The notes beneath the pieces are model-generated. The model was not told the DNA's origin and ran no database searches. It was given only the letters and a program-made list of their open reading frames with translations. Positions 16,108-24,560 of a stretch of DNA of 64,000 nt are shown here, one piece after another. Every line of letters begins with the position of its first letter. Position 1 is the stretch's first letter. This stretch comes from Patescibacteria group bacterium (GTDB lineage Bacteria > Patescibacteriota > Gracilibacteria > UM-FILTER-43-11): NCBI GenBank assembly GCA_018817125.1, contig JAHIUN010000004.1:1-64000 (forward strand), in the 5' to 3' direction. The position numbers and the translations under genes are program-made.

Positions 16108-16136
16108 TTGACAAATTTATTATTTTATTGTAAAAT
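16108..16136 (+). promoter_or_regulatory. Promoter of the 16177 gene
   Basis: Consensus TTGACA (16108-16113), 17-bp spacer, TAAAAT (16131-16136). Leader of about 35 nt without a Shine-Dalgarno. Confidence 0.75.
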
Positions 16137-16176
16137 ATAATTCAAATTTAATAATATTTAATCAACCACTAATACC

Positions 16177-17220
16177 ATGTCTAGTATAAAAAATCCTAGT
16201 TTTGCAGCCTCTGAATATTGGCCAGATCATAACGATGACCCGGCAGATGCTAAAAGGCAAAAACCGTTGATTGCACAAGTGGCCAAGACCGAAAAAGGCC
16301 GTGCCATGCAATTGTACGCGGAAGAATGTGAATTAGAAGCTAGCGAAGGCCAGGATCCGGAATCTTTACTGATTGCCAGAGAAGAAGCGGCCGCTCAGCT
16401 TACAAAAGAGCATCGGGAAAAGCCTAAAGAGAAAACTGATGGTAAAAAATTGACCCGAAAAGCCAGAACGCTTCTAAGATTCAATCAGGACATATTAAAC
16501 CAGGTAGCCGATGAGGCAGAAAAGAAATTGAGCGAAAAAGACACTAACAAAGCTCACAGACTAATTGCCCGCCTGGAAGGCTTAAAAATGCCGGCGATTA
16601 TCGACCGGGAAATGGAAAAAGATTATCAGGACGTTATCGACGCCAATCGTGGCCGTAAAGCACAGCTTGAAGCCATTAACAGCGTTTTAGCCCCCCTGTA
16701 TGAAATCACTGAAAAAGCAAATGAGGAGAATGAACAGGTTAAAGAATTAGCCCATCAGGCCATCGCTGAATTAAGAAATAAACGACAGGCTTTAAAAGCC
16801 ATCAGCGATATTCTTTCTACCCCGAAAGAAAAACGGATGCCAAACTGGTATCAGGTGGTACAAGGCTGGAACCGAGAGGTATTACAATCAGGAAAATACC
16901 TTTTAGCGCTTTTCACCCGCGCCCGCGCTACCAATCCGGACGTCATGCTAAAAGCCTACCCAAAAATAGCTCATGAGGCACCGGAACTGAAACAGGATTA
17001 TATCGAAGCCGTTACCGCCTTCACCGGCAGTCATAATCACTTCAGCTTCTCCGAAACAGTGATGGAAGAGGCCCGCCGGCATAAATCCCCGCTGGCCCGC
17101 AGAATCGATGGGGTAATGAAGCAAGAACGTCCGGAAGAAGACGAAGTGGAATCCTTCCACACGACCATCACACGACTGCCTAGAAAAAAGATAAAAGAAG
17201 TGCTGAAAATGATCGCTTAA
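16177..17220 (+). CDS. Large helical hypothetical protein
   Basis: A 347-residue, soluble, Lys/Glu/Ala-rich, almost wholly helical protein (for example LNQVADEAEKKLSEKD and ELAHQAIAELRNKRQALKA), with a more globular C-terminal 100 residues (WYQVVQGWNREVLQSGKYLL). It is not recognised. It has its own strong promoter and a terminator at 17237-17287, so it is a single-gene unit. The acidic protein at 56394 has a similar style but no clear alignment. Confidence 0.7.
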   Translation: MSSIKNPSFAASEYWPDHNDDPADAKRQKPLIAQVAKTEKGRAMQLYAEECELEASEGQDPESLLIAREEAAAQLTKEHREKPKEKTDGKKLTRKARTLLRFNQDILNQVADEAEKKLSEKDTNKAHRLIARLEGLKMPAIIDREMEKDYQDVIDANRGRKAQLEAINSVLAPLYEITEKANEENEQVKELAHQAIAELRNKRQALKAISDILSTPKEKRMPNWYQVVQGWNREVLQSGKYLLALFTRARATNPDVMLKAYPKIAHEAPELKQDYIEAVTAFTGSHNHFSFSETVMEEARRHKSPLARRIDGVMKQERPEEDEVESFHTTITRLPRKKIKEVLKMIA

Positions 17221-17236
17221 TCAATAATTTAACCAC

Positions 17237-17287
17237 AAAAAACCCTCCCCTCCTTCGCGTAAAGCTTCGGAGGGCGAGGGTTTTTTA
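17237..17287. terminator. Bidirectional terminator between the 16177 gene and recG
   Basis: AAAAAACCCTC and GAGGGTTTTTT enclose the CTCCTTCGCGTAAAGCTTCG hairpin core. T-runs on both strands let it serve both convergent genes. Confidence 0.8.
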
Positions 17288-17371
17288 TTTCTGATTTCAC
17301 ATTGCAGTTGCCGTAGGTAACTGCAGGCGCGATTATATAATCGCGCTTTCAGAATACGGACATTGAGATAA

Positions 17372-19441
17372 TTAGGCTTTCTCCATCTTATTCCTCAACC
17401 TCACCAACATACTTTTTAGAACAGGGTGTTTATCTAATTTTTCACTTTCAACCATATGCTCCGCTGCTTTTCGGACACGTACAACCAGTACGCCATTGGC
17501 TAAATTGGCTATCTTAAGGTCCGGAATGCCCGACTGCCGCACGCCGTAAACCTCCCCGGGCCCACGCAGCTTAAGGTCGATTTCGGCCAACTTAAAGCCA
17601 TCAGAGCACTCCACCATGGCTTTTAATCGCTCGTAGGAGCCCTGTGCATCGGCGCTGGGGCACAAAAAACAATATGACTGCTTTTTACCTCTTCCGACAC
17701 GACCGCGAAACTGATGCAATTGTGAAAGCCCAAAGCGCTCTGCGCCCTCGATAAGCATAATAGTGGCATTGGGCACATCCACCCCCACCTCGATAACGGA
17801 AGTTGAGACTAAAATATCAATCTCTTTTCCCTTAAATTGACGCATAACTGCCTCTTTTTCTTCCGATTTCAGCCGGCCGTGCAACAGCCCGATTTTAAAC
17901 TCAGGAAATACAATATGAAGCCGTTCATATTCCGCTTTGACCGATTTGACTTCCAGCTTTTCAGAATCGTCGATAAGAGGACAGATCACATATACCTGCT
18001 CTCCTTTTTGGACTTTATCGGCAATAAACCGATTTACCTGGGTGCGGTGTTCCGGCGGAACCACTTTAGTCACAATGATCTGGCGTCCGGGCGGCATTTC
18101 GTTGATGACCGACAGATCATGGTCTCCGTACGCCACCATGGCCAGTGTTCGCGGAATGGGCGTAGCGGTCATATTCAGCACATGCGGACTCCCCTGCTTC
18201 ATTAAAACCTCCCGCTGTTTCACGCCGAAACGATGCTGCTCATCCACCACCGCCAAGCCGAGCCTTGGGAAACGGACCGACTCCTGGATCAAAGCATGGG
18301 TGCCGACCACAATATTGATCTGACCATTGTTTATTCCATCCTGAATCACCTTTTTTTCTTTCGGTTTTAAAGAGCCGATCAGGAGCTGGATATTAATAGG
18401 TTTTTTCAGGGGAAACTTTGCCTCATAATTCTGTATCAGCTGATCGATGGAATCGGCATGCTGGCGCGCCAGTACCTCCGTCGGCGCCATGATGGCGGCC
18501 TGATAACCATGAAGGACGGCATTAAGGAGTGCCGTGACCGCCACCACCGTTTTTCCCGACCCTACATCCCCCTCCAAAAGCCGCATCATGGGATACGGTT
18601 TTTCGAAATCGGAAAGGATCTCAAAAATCGTCACTTTCTGGGCATTGGTGGGTGTAAAAGGAAGGGTGGAAAAAAAGTTTTTGACGAACTGAACATCCAT
18701 CTTCACTTCTTGGATTAGGCTGTCCTTTAAGCGGCTTCCCTGCCATTCTTTTTTACGCTGAACCGCGCTTAACTGGAGCAAAAACAACTCTTCATACGCC
18801 AGCCGGTCCCGTGCTTTTTCCAGCCGTTTCTGATTGGTGGGAAAATGGACTTCTTTCACCGCCTCCCCTTTGCCCATCAGCCCCTCCTCGTCGAGAATTT
18901 CGGAGGGAAGGACTTCTTCAAATTCTTTTGCTAAATGAAGGAGGGGGTGAATTTTTTCCCTCAGCCACTTACTGGTGATCACCTCATGCTGAGGATAAAC
19001 CGGCACCATGCCAGCGGTATGCACTTGCGCCTGGCCTGCGCGTTCCACCCGGGGATTTTGGATGGTGGCTTTACCGTATTGATATTTAATAGTGCCCGAA
19101 ATTGTCACATCCGTTTCCATCGGTACTGTGCACTTCACAAACGGCTGATTAAACCAAACCACCTCCGCCCCATTGCCATGGGGGTCGTAAAACTGAGCCT
19201 TAGTGATCTTGATCTTCCTGCTTCGGGTCGGCACGTCTTTCATGCCGTACAGCATTCCTTTTAAACTTACTTTTTCTCCGTCCTTTACCTGTAAAAGTTG
19301 TTTGGATTCCGAAAGATCCTCGTAGGTACGGGGGAAATACAGCAGTAAATCCTCCACGGTGTGAAGGCTCATATCGCGTAACGCTTTGATGTATTCGCGC
19401 TTGGTATTAAGCGCGTCGTCGAGGGGGGTGGAAAGGTTCAT
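17372..19441 (-). CDS. recG: ATP-dependent DNA helicase RecG
   Basis: Branch-migrates Holliday junctions and reverses stalled forks. The 689-residue protein has the N-terminal wedge/OB domain (about 50-180), then the SF2 helicase core with Walker A EGDVGSGKT, motif Ia APTEVLA, the DEQH box in VVDEQHRFG, MTATPIPRTLA, and motif VI QLHQFRGRVGRG. Start 19441 (MNLSTPLDDA) was preferred because an earlier ATG at 19489 lies upstream of the minus -10 box at 19467-19472. The next gene diverges. Confidence 0.93.
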   Translation of the reverse strand: MNLSTPLDDALNTKREYIKALRDMSLHTVEDLLLYFPRTYEDLSESKQLLQVKDGEKVSLKGMLYGMKDVPTRSRKIKITKAQFYDPHGNGAEVVWFNQPFVKCTVPMETDVTISGTIKYQYGKATIQNPRVERAGQAQVHTAGMVPVYPQHEVITSKWLREKIHPLLHLAKEFEEVLPSEILDEEGLMGKGEAVKEVHFPTNQKRLEKARDRLAYEELFLLQLSAVQRKKEWQGSRLKDSLIQEVKMDVQFVKNFFSTLPFTPTNAQKVTIFEILSDFEKPYPMMRLLEGDVGSGKTVVAVTALLNAVLHGYQAAIMAPTEVLARQHADSIDQLIQNYEAKFPLKKPINIQLLIGSLKPKEKKVIQDGINNGQINIVVGTHALIQESVRFPRLGLAVVDEQHRFGVKQREVLMKQGSPHVLNMTATPIPRTLAMVAYGDHDLSVINEMPPGRQIIVTKVVPPEHRTQVNRFIADKVQKGEQVYVICPLIDDSEKLEVKSVKAEYERLHIVFPEFKIGLLHGRLKSEEKEAVMRQFKGKEIDILVSTSVIEVGVDVPNATIMLIEGAERFGLSQLHQFRGRVGRGKKQSYCFLCPSADAQGSYERLKAMVECSDGFKLAEIDLKLRGPGEVYGVRQSGIPDLKIANLANGVLVVRVRKAAEHMVESEKLDKHPVLKSMLVRLRNKMEKA

Positions 19442-19466
19442 GAGTGGCTGTTTATCTGGATAATTG

Positions 19467-19472
19467 ATTATA
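19467..19472 (-). promoter_or_regulatory. Extended -10 promoter of recG
   Basis: On the minus strand TGA-TATAAT (-10 at 19472 to 19467); no convincing -35. It places the transcript start near 19460, about 20 nt before the ATG at 19441. Confidence 0.55.
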
Positions 19473-19490
19473 TCACAACCAGCATACATC

Positions 19491-19519
19491 TTGCTTTTCA
19501 GGGCAAAATTTGCTATAAT
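19491..19519 (+). promoter_or_regulatory. Promoter of the 19.5-24.4 kb hypothetical cluster
   Basis: TTGCTT (19491-19496), 17-bp spacer, TATAAT (19514-19519) with an extended TGC. It is 25 bp before the ATG at 19544 and divergent from recG. Confidence 0.7.
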
Positions 19520-19543
19520 AATTAGATATTTTTACTTAAACGC

Positions 19544-19930
19544 ATGGAAGACCCCATCCAAAAATACCAGGACCACATTGTAAACCACAAAACTCAGCAA
19601 CAGCTCAACGAACCCTTAAAAGACGAAACCGGGTTTAATGAAGGACATGAAGATTTTTTGAAAATGCTGATTAAAAAACTCGAAAGCGGAGAACTCAATC
19701 CGCATAACGTACAAACGCTTCACAACAAACCAGTATACGACAAACTGAGTGAAGAAGAAAAAGAAGAAACCGACCTGGCGGGGATGAATATTTTAGGAAT
19801 TATTCGACAAATAGAATCCCTTTGGAAGCTGGACCAAAAAGCGACATTCCAGATCCAGAATCTGGTAGAGACCGTGTTTCAGATGAAATCAAAATTTGAG
19901 GAAAAGCACGGGGATGTTTATATTATCTAG
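19544..19930 (+). CDS. Hypothetical protein, first gene of the cluster
   Basis: A 128-residue acidic, helical cytoplasmic protein (IKKLESGELNPHNVQTLH, EEEKEETDLAGMNILGIIRQ). No family is recognised. It opens a run of seven same-strand genes to 24419, all Lys/Glu-rich. The stop TAG at 19928-19930 touches the inverted repeat at 19930-20004. Confidence 0.6.
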   Translation: MEDPIQKYQDHIVNHKTQQQLNEPLKDETGFNEGHEDFLKMLIKKLESGELNPHNVQTLHNKPVYDKLSEEEKEETDLAGMNILGIIRQIESLWKLDQKATFQIQNLVETVFQMKSKFEEKHGDVYII

Positions 19931-20004
19931 GGAGTTGTGGGAGTGGTGAGAGTTGTGGAAGTCATCCCACACGTCCCACAAATCCCACACGTCCCACAAC
20001 TCCC
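19930..20004. repeat. GGGAGTTGTGGGA inverted repeat
   Basis: 13-bp perfect arms 19930-19942 and 19992-20004 enclose further half-copies (TCCCACACGTCCCACAA). The same words, in the same left/right arrangement, fill the spacer before rnhB (48265-48362). Read as coding DNA it gives a spurious VPQIPHVPQLP stretch. Confidence 0.7.
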
Positions 20005-20011
20005 AACAAAT

Positions 20012-20200
20012 ATGGGTGAAGGCGACTTTGCACCACGGGGCGGACACCGCAAAAAAGCGATCAATCCGAAAAAACTGAAAGCCATGAAAGAGCAATGGAA
20101 GAAGGCTCCCAAAATCCGCGAAAAAGCCAAGGCCCAACATGAAAAAGAAGAAGTGCCCAAGGCGGAAGAAGAGCTCCTGAAAGACCTATCTAATATCTGA
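20012..20200 (+). CDS. Small basic hypothetical protein
   Basis: A 62-residue Lys-rich protein starting MGEGDFAPRGGHRKKAINPKK, with a helical body and a short acidic end. An ATG at 19937 would add 25 residues that are only the translated repeat, so 20012 is preferred. It could bind nucleic acid given its charge, but nothing specific is recognised. Confidence 0.5.
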   Translation: MGEGDFAPRGGHRKKAINPKKLKAMKEQWKKAPKIREKAKAQHEKEEVPKAEEELLKDLSNI

Positions 20201-20230
20201 AAGTGCGGATATATATCCGCACCTAACCTT

Positions 20231-20269
20231 AACTTTCAACTTTCAACTTTCAACTTTCAACTTTCAACT
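20231..20269. repeat. Heptamer tandem repeat (AACTTTC)5
   Basis: Five exact AACTTTC copies (20231-20265) plus a partial, ending 5 bp before the start codon at 20274. It resembles the short tandemly repeated heptamers of cyanobacteria in form. Confidence 0.85.
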
Positions 20270-20273
20270 AATT

Positions 20274-20552
20274 ATGACTGAACTCGAACAAAGAATCATC
20301 GAAATCATCACACAGAACCGGCACCTGTCGGAAGAGCTGAAAAAACGCTATATCCTGGCCATGTTTCTGATGGAAACCGAAAAACAGCGGGAGTATTTAT
20401 TGCTTTTAGAAGCTTTTGAAAAACGCTGTGGAGAAATGGATCGCGGCGTGTTTATTGTAAAGCCCAGCGAGATGAAGCAGATCTTACGGACCTACGAAGA
20501 CGCGAAAAAAGACATTTTACGAAAACTAAATCTTAATAACCAAAATCAATAA
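20274..20552 (+). CDS. Hypothetical helical protein
   Basis: A 92-residue protein, all helical by pattern (LEQRIIEIITQNRHLSEELK, DAKKDILRKLNL). It is not recognised. The stop overlaps the next start (TAATG at 20550-20554), indicating translational coupling with the 374-residue protein. Confidence 0.6.
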   Translation: MTELEQRIIEIITQNRHLSEELKKRYILAMFLMETEKQREYLLLLEAFEKRCGEMDRGVFIVKPSEMKQILRTYEDAKKDILRKLNLNNQNQ

Positions 20553-21676
20553 TGTTTGAAAATTTGGCAAACATCTTAAAAGACATGGGTGGAAAAGAAA
20601 AAAGGGAAAAGAAGGAAAAAGGCCTGGAGCCTGAGCTGGATAAAGCCCGTGCAGAACGGGAAAAACTGCAAATGGAGGTCGGTTTGCCGATTGAAACAGC
20701 AAGGCGTAGGTTCCGTGATGCTGTAAGACAAGACTTGGTTGAACTCCGCATAGTTCATCCCAGGGACCAGGCTGAATATTTGGATATTGCCATGCGGCTC
20801 TTTGACGAAGGCATAAATAAAAAACCTACCCAGCATGCGGAAAAAGTTGCAGGAGAAGTAGGTTTAAACAAATTTCTAAATGAGCCTGGAACTTATAGTG
20901 AAAAATTAGGTAAGATAATCGATTCTGCAGACCCGAAAAAAGAGGCTAAAAAATGGGCGAAAAAAGTAGAAAAGGATGGGAAAAAACATGGATTTTTAAG
21001 CGGCCTTATCGGCGGATGGCTGTTTAACTGGGCTGCCGAATTGCAAACAGAAAATAAAGGGGAAAACACATGGCTGGGCAAAACACTAAAAAAACTGGCT
21101 GGCTTTTTGGGTTTTAAGGAGGAAGAAAATAAAGAAGGGGGGAAGGGGGGTAAAAAAATCGACGCTCTGGCTAAAAAAGAAGCGGCGAAAAAGCCCGAAG
21201 CGCCCGCCCACGAAAGGGAGATCAAAGACCTGAAAGACCTGCTTGTTTTCGCCGAAATCCCTGTCGTCTTCAAAAAGGCCGATTACGAAGAAGTGCTGAA
21301 AACCAGCCCCATCAACGGCGACCCGGAAATTCTGAAAAAAGTGGTGATGAAAAAAGCGGGAAAAACGGGTGATATCTGGATGATGAATGCGCAGACAAAA
21401 GAAGAAAACAACCTAAAAGACGGAAAATTTAAATTCAGACTGAACGACTTTCTGGTCTCCACAGAAAACCTTAAGGCTGTTTATAACGCCCTCGTATATA
21501 AGAGTGCTGAGAGAAATATTTATCAATTTCCCAATCCTAAAAACATCACCCCCAATGATCTAAGAGGTCTTTTGGACGCCGTGCGTACAGGAGAAGGGCT
21601 CGGCCCATACAAAAAGCCGCCCGTCGTCGCCTCGGCCCAACCGCCCGCCGAGCCAGCAGAAGGAGGCGAATCTTAA
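20552..21676 (+). CDS. Hypothetical protein of the cluster, 374 residues
   Basis: It is not recognised. The N-terminal 190 residues are helical and charged, with one Gly/Trp-rich hydrophobic stretch (HGFLSGLIGGWLFNW near 147-161) that could touch a membrane. A Lys/Glu linker (about 190-225) follows, then a mixed alpha/beta domain (about 230-345) and a Pro/Ala tail. It is coupled to the gene before it and 9 bp from the gene after it. Confidence 0.65.
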   Translation: MFENLANILKDMGGKEKREKKEKGLEPELDKARAEREKLQMEVGLPIETARRRFRDAVRQDLVELRIVHPRDQAEYLDIAMRLFDEGINKKPTQHAEKVAGEVGLNKFLNEPGTYSEKLGKIIDSADPKKEAKKWAKKVEKDGKKHGFLSGLIGGWLFNWAAELQTENKGENTWLGKTLKKLAGFLGFKEEENKEGGKGGKKIDALAKKEAAKKPEAPAHEREIKDLKDLLVFAEIPVVFKKADYEEVLKTSPINGDPEILKKVVMKKAGKTGDIWMMNAQTKEENNLKDGKFKFRLNDFLVSTENLKAVYNALVYKSAERNIYQFPNPKNITPNDLRGLLDAVRTGEGLGPYKKPPVVASAQPPAEPAEGGES

Positions 21677-21685
21677 TAAACACTT

Positions 21686-22147
21686 ATGCCCGAAATCAAT
21701 ATTAACATCACCGACATGGATTTACTGGACCGGCTGAAACACAGCTACATCGACCCTGCCCAAAAACAGGAACTCGAAGGCCTGCTCCCGCAGATGACCA
21801 ACGACGAACGCACCAAACTGATCCAGCTTATTGACCAGGCCGACGAGGAATACCGCACCGCGCAGGTAAAATACAAGGAAGGGCTGGAAGGCTTCCATAA
21901 AGAGCTGAAAGAAACGGATGAAAAATTCCGTAAAGATTTTGAAGCGGTGGGAAAAAAGGAAGAAGGAAAAGAGCTGAAGAAATTTGAAAAAGAGATTCAG
22001 GAAATGACCGGCAACCGGACAATGACTCCACGGGAAACCGTATTAAAAGAAGCTAAAAAGAAACACACCCTACGCAACTTAGTGCTCGGCCTGGCGCTCC
22101 TCGCCGCCGCTGCCGGAGGCGTTCTGTATTACCTAAACGCCCTATAA
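21686..22147 (+). CDS. Tail-anchored hypothetical protein
   Basis: A 153-residue protein with a long charged coiled-coil-like region (about 50-125) and a single hydrophobic C-terminal segment (NLVLGLALLAAAAGGVLYYL, about 131-150). The topology predicts a tail-anchored membrane protein with its bulk in the cytoplasm. Its stop overlaps the next start at 22147. No family is known to me. Confidence 0.65.
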   Translation: MPEININITDMDLLDRLKHSYIDPAQKQELEGLLPQMTNDERTKLIQLIDQADEEYRTAQVKYKEGLEGFHKELKETDEKFRKDFEAVGKKEEGKELKKFEKEIQEMTGNRTMTPRETVLKEAKKKHTLRNLVLGLALLAAAAGGVLYYLNAL

Positions 22148-23856
22148 TGGAATTTTTAAAAAACACCTATCGGGAATTGCTCGAAAACTGGAATTTTTCC
22201 AAGGAAAACCGGTTGGTTTTTGAAGAAGCACCAAAACCCGAACCAGAAAAAGTAGAAGGAGTTGAAGGAGGCGAAGAAAAAATGGAAGACGTAATTAAAA
22301 AAATCGAAACGGGTCTGAAAACGTTAGTTGATAAACATGGGGAATTAAAAAAAGCTTATGAAAAAGGAAGCACTTCTCAAGAAGAACAAAAGGCACTTGA
22401 TAATTACTTCGAAAAACGTCAGGAAATCTCTAAAAGAATCGATGATTTTAATAGTAAAGAAAACCCTGAAATCAAAGCCGTTCAAGCCATTCACACAGAT
22501 ATTCAAAAACTGATTACAGATGTCAGCGGACATGCAGAAAAAGGAACTCTGCCTAACTTAGCAGAAGAAACAAAAAGTCCTGGAGCTGGAAAAAAAGGAC
22601 TTGAAACGGGGACTCAAATCGAAAAACTAAAAGAAGGGCGTCAAAAAGCCAAAAACGCAATCGAAAAAACCATTATTGAAAAATTCAAAGGCACACCCAT
22701 TATCGATCCATCGACCGGGAAGATCGAAGAACTGGATATGGCAACATTGATAAAAAAGCCCGCCGCCCAGACACTGATCAATCATTTTCTTAATAGCCTG
22801 CCTGAAGATCGAATCAAAGAGCTCGAAAAAAATCCCAATCTGCCAGCCACGAAGGAAGAGGCTAAATTTATTAAAGATGCCTTTTGTAAAGCCACCGGAA
22901 TTGAAGAAATTGACGACAAGGATGATAAAGAAATAGCGGCAATCAAAAAACTGACCGGCGATAAACTAGGTGTTTCACTGGCCGAAATGCTTTCCCGCAC
23001 CCACAGCATTGTTGAAAAAGACGGAAAAATAACCATTGATGACAACATCGTAGAAAATGCGGCAGGCCTGAAGCCTTATCTGCCAATCGATATGCAGGCG
23101 GCTTTCGAGGCGGCAATCAAAGAAGGGGCAGATACTAAAACGTTAACAGGCCTGGAACTACTTGCTAAAGGCCGGGTCGATGTCTTGGCGAATCTGCAAA
23201 AAGTATTAGACAATGTGGGAGAATCCAAAGAAGGCGGTAAAAAAATGGGCGCTATTGAAGGCTTAATGGCCCTGCTCCAGCTTTTGCCGACCATTATGGA
23301 GGCTTTGAAAAAGGGTGACTTCAGCATTGTGAATGAAATGATGGCTGATTTTAATAAAGGTGAAAACCCGGCCAAAAAATTATCCGAATCAAAGAAGGGT
23401 TATGACAAAATATTAAAAGAAAAAACACCTTCACTCGATACCTTATTGAGCGTGTACGAAGACCCCAGCACCAACAACGAAGCGGCTAACGATTTATTCT
23501 GCGAAGGTAAAACCGAAGAAGAGATCAAAACCGATCCGCTGGGCAAATACCGCTTAATGGCCAAGCCCGCTATTCAGGCACAATTGGCCCAAAAATTAGG
23601 GCTGACAATTAGTAAAATGGAAGCCAATGAAATGGGTACCAAAGTGGAGGCTATGACACGAGGCCAGAAAAAGTTCTCTATCAACTTTTACCAAAAAGGA
23701 GGAAAACTCGTGGCCAACATCCTGCCTTACATACAGGAAAAAGTGGAAGGCGGAGGAACGACATGGGTAGAGGGGACAGAGAGTAAGGATGTTGAGGGAG
23801 CAAATTGGGAAAAGATGAAAAACGAATTAATCGCCCCTGTAGCGAAAAAGGAATAA
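22147..23856 (+). CDS. Large helical hypothetical protein, 569 residues
   Basis: It is not recognised. There is an acidic linker (PKPEPEKVEGVEGGEEKME, about 30-48), a coiled-coil-like region (50-190) and a helical body to about 500. The last 60 residues look like beta strands (KFSINFYQKGGKLVANILPY). There is no signal peptide. The size and coupling to its neighbours suggest it is the main component of the cluster. Confidence 0.65.
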   Translation: MEFLKNTYRELLENWNFSKENRLVFEEAPKPEPEKVEGVEGGEEKMEDVIKKIETGLKTLVDKHGELKKAYEKGSTSQEEQKALDNYFEKRQEISKRIDDFNSKENPEIKAVQAIHTDIQKLITDVSGHAEKGTLPNLAEETKSPGAGKKGLETGTQIEKLKEGRQKAKNAIEKTIIEKFKGTPIIDPSTGKIEELDMATLIKKPAAQTLINHFLNSLPEDRIKELEKNPNLPATKEEAKFIKDAFCKATGIEEIDDKDDKEIAAIKKLTGDKLGVSLAEMLSRTHSIVEKDGKITIDDNIVENAAGLKPYLPIDMQAAFEAAIKEGADTKTLTGLELLAKGRVDVLANLQKVLDNVGESKEGGKKMGAIEGLMALLQLLPTIMEALKKGDFSIVNEMMADFNKGENPAKKLSESKKGYDKILKEKTPSLDTLLSVYEDPSTNNEAANDLFCEGKTEEEIKTDPLGKYRLMAKPAIQAQLAQKLGLTISKMEANEMGTKVEAMTRGQKKFSINFYQKGGKLVANILPYIQEKVEGGGTTWVEGTESKDVEGANWEKMKNELIAPVAKKE

Positions 23857-23894
23857 GAAGCCTGAAAATAAATAAACCTAACCAAAAAAATAAA

Positions 23895-24419
23895 ATGGCA
23901 CATATCGAGAACCTACCTCCGTCAATGCCAAAAAAACCATTTGAGGTTAAAACCCCTGCGGAAGAAGGCGAAAAAATACTGGAGAAATCTTTTGATAAAT
24001 TGGCGCGTTTAAGTGAAGCTAAAAGAGCTCCGAAAGAAAAAGAGGTGATCATACTTAAAGGCGACAGAGAAAAGATAATCCGGGAATTTGCTGAAGACAA
24101 CGATTTATCGGAAAAATTTGTCAAAAGAAACTATAATATTTTGATTATATATAGTGAAAAAGAAGGATTGGGGCGGGCAATGTTTAAAAAAAGGGAATTG
24201 TCAAAAGCTAAAGCCCTTGAAAAGGCAACGAGAATCAGTAAAAACCCTTTCTACTGTGTGGCCAGCACAGAAGGAGAAGCTATAAAAAAGGCGGCGGAAA
24301 AATTGGCTTATGACTCAGAGCTTACCGTAGGGGATGTTAAAAAATATTTTAAATTCAGGGTCACACTAGGGGGCCGGGCCGACCTATCAATGGTGAAATA
24401 TTTCAGGAAAAGGCCGTAA
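23895..24419 (+). CDS. Hypothetical protein, last gene of the cluster
   Basis: A 174-residue Lys-rich protein starting MAHIENLPPSMPKK. An upstream ATG at 23805 lies inside the preceding gene and was rejected. The C-terminal half has alternating helix/strand pattern (EDNDLSEKFVKRNYNILIIY, GDVKKYFKFRVTLGG). It is not recognised. Confidence 0.6.
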   Translation: MAHIENLPPSMPKKPFEVKTPAEEGEKILEKSFDKLARLSEAKRAPKEKEVIILKGDREKIIREFAEDNDLSEKFVKRNYNILIIYSEKEGLGRAMFKKRELSKAKALEKATRISKNPFYCVASTEGEAIKKAAEKLAYDSELTVGDVKKYFKFRVTLGGRADLSMVKYFRKRP

Positions 24420-24560
24420 AACAAAACCGGCCTAACCACTTCCAACCTTAATCCCCGACAATTATTGGCGAGCGGTTTTTTGACGTATCGATTTGACATC
24501 CCCGAACTATTTTTGATAGGTTCTTTAGCTGATTGAATCTTTTGTATATAAATAAATTTT

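Noticed and set aside
19930-20269. CRISPR array
   Set aside because: Repeats are short, occur in both orientations and have no regular unique spacers; no cas gene is in the window.
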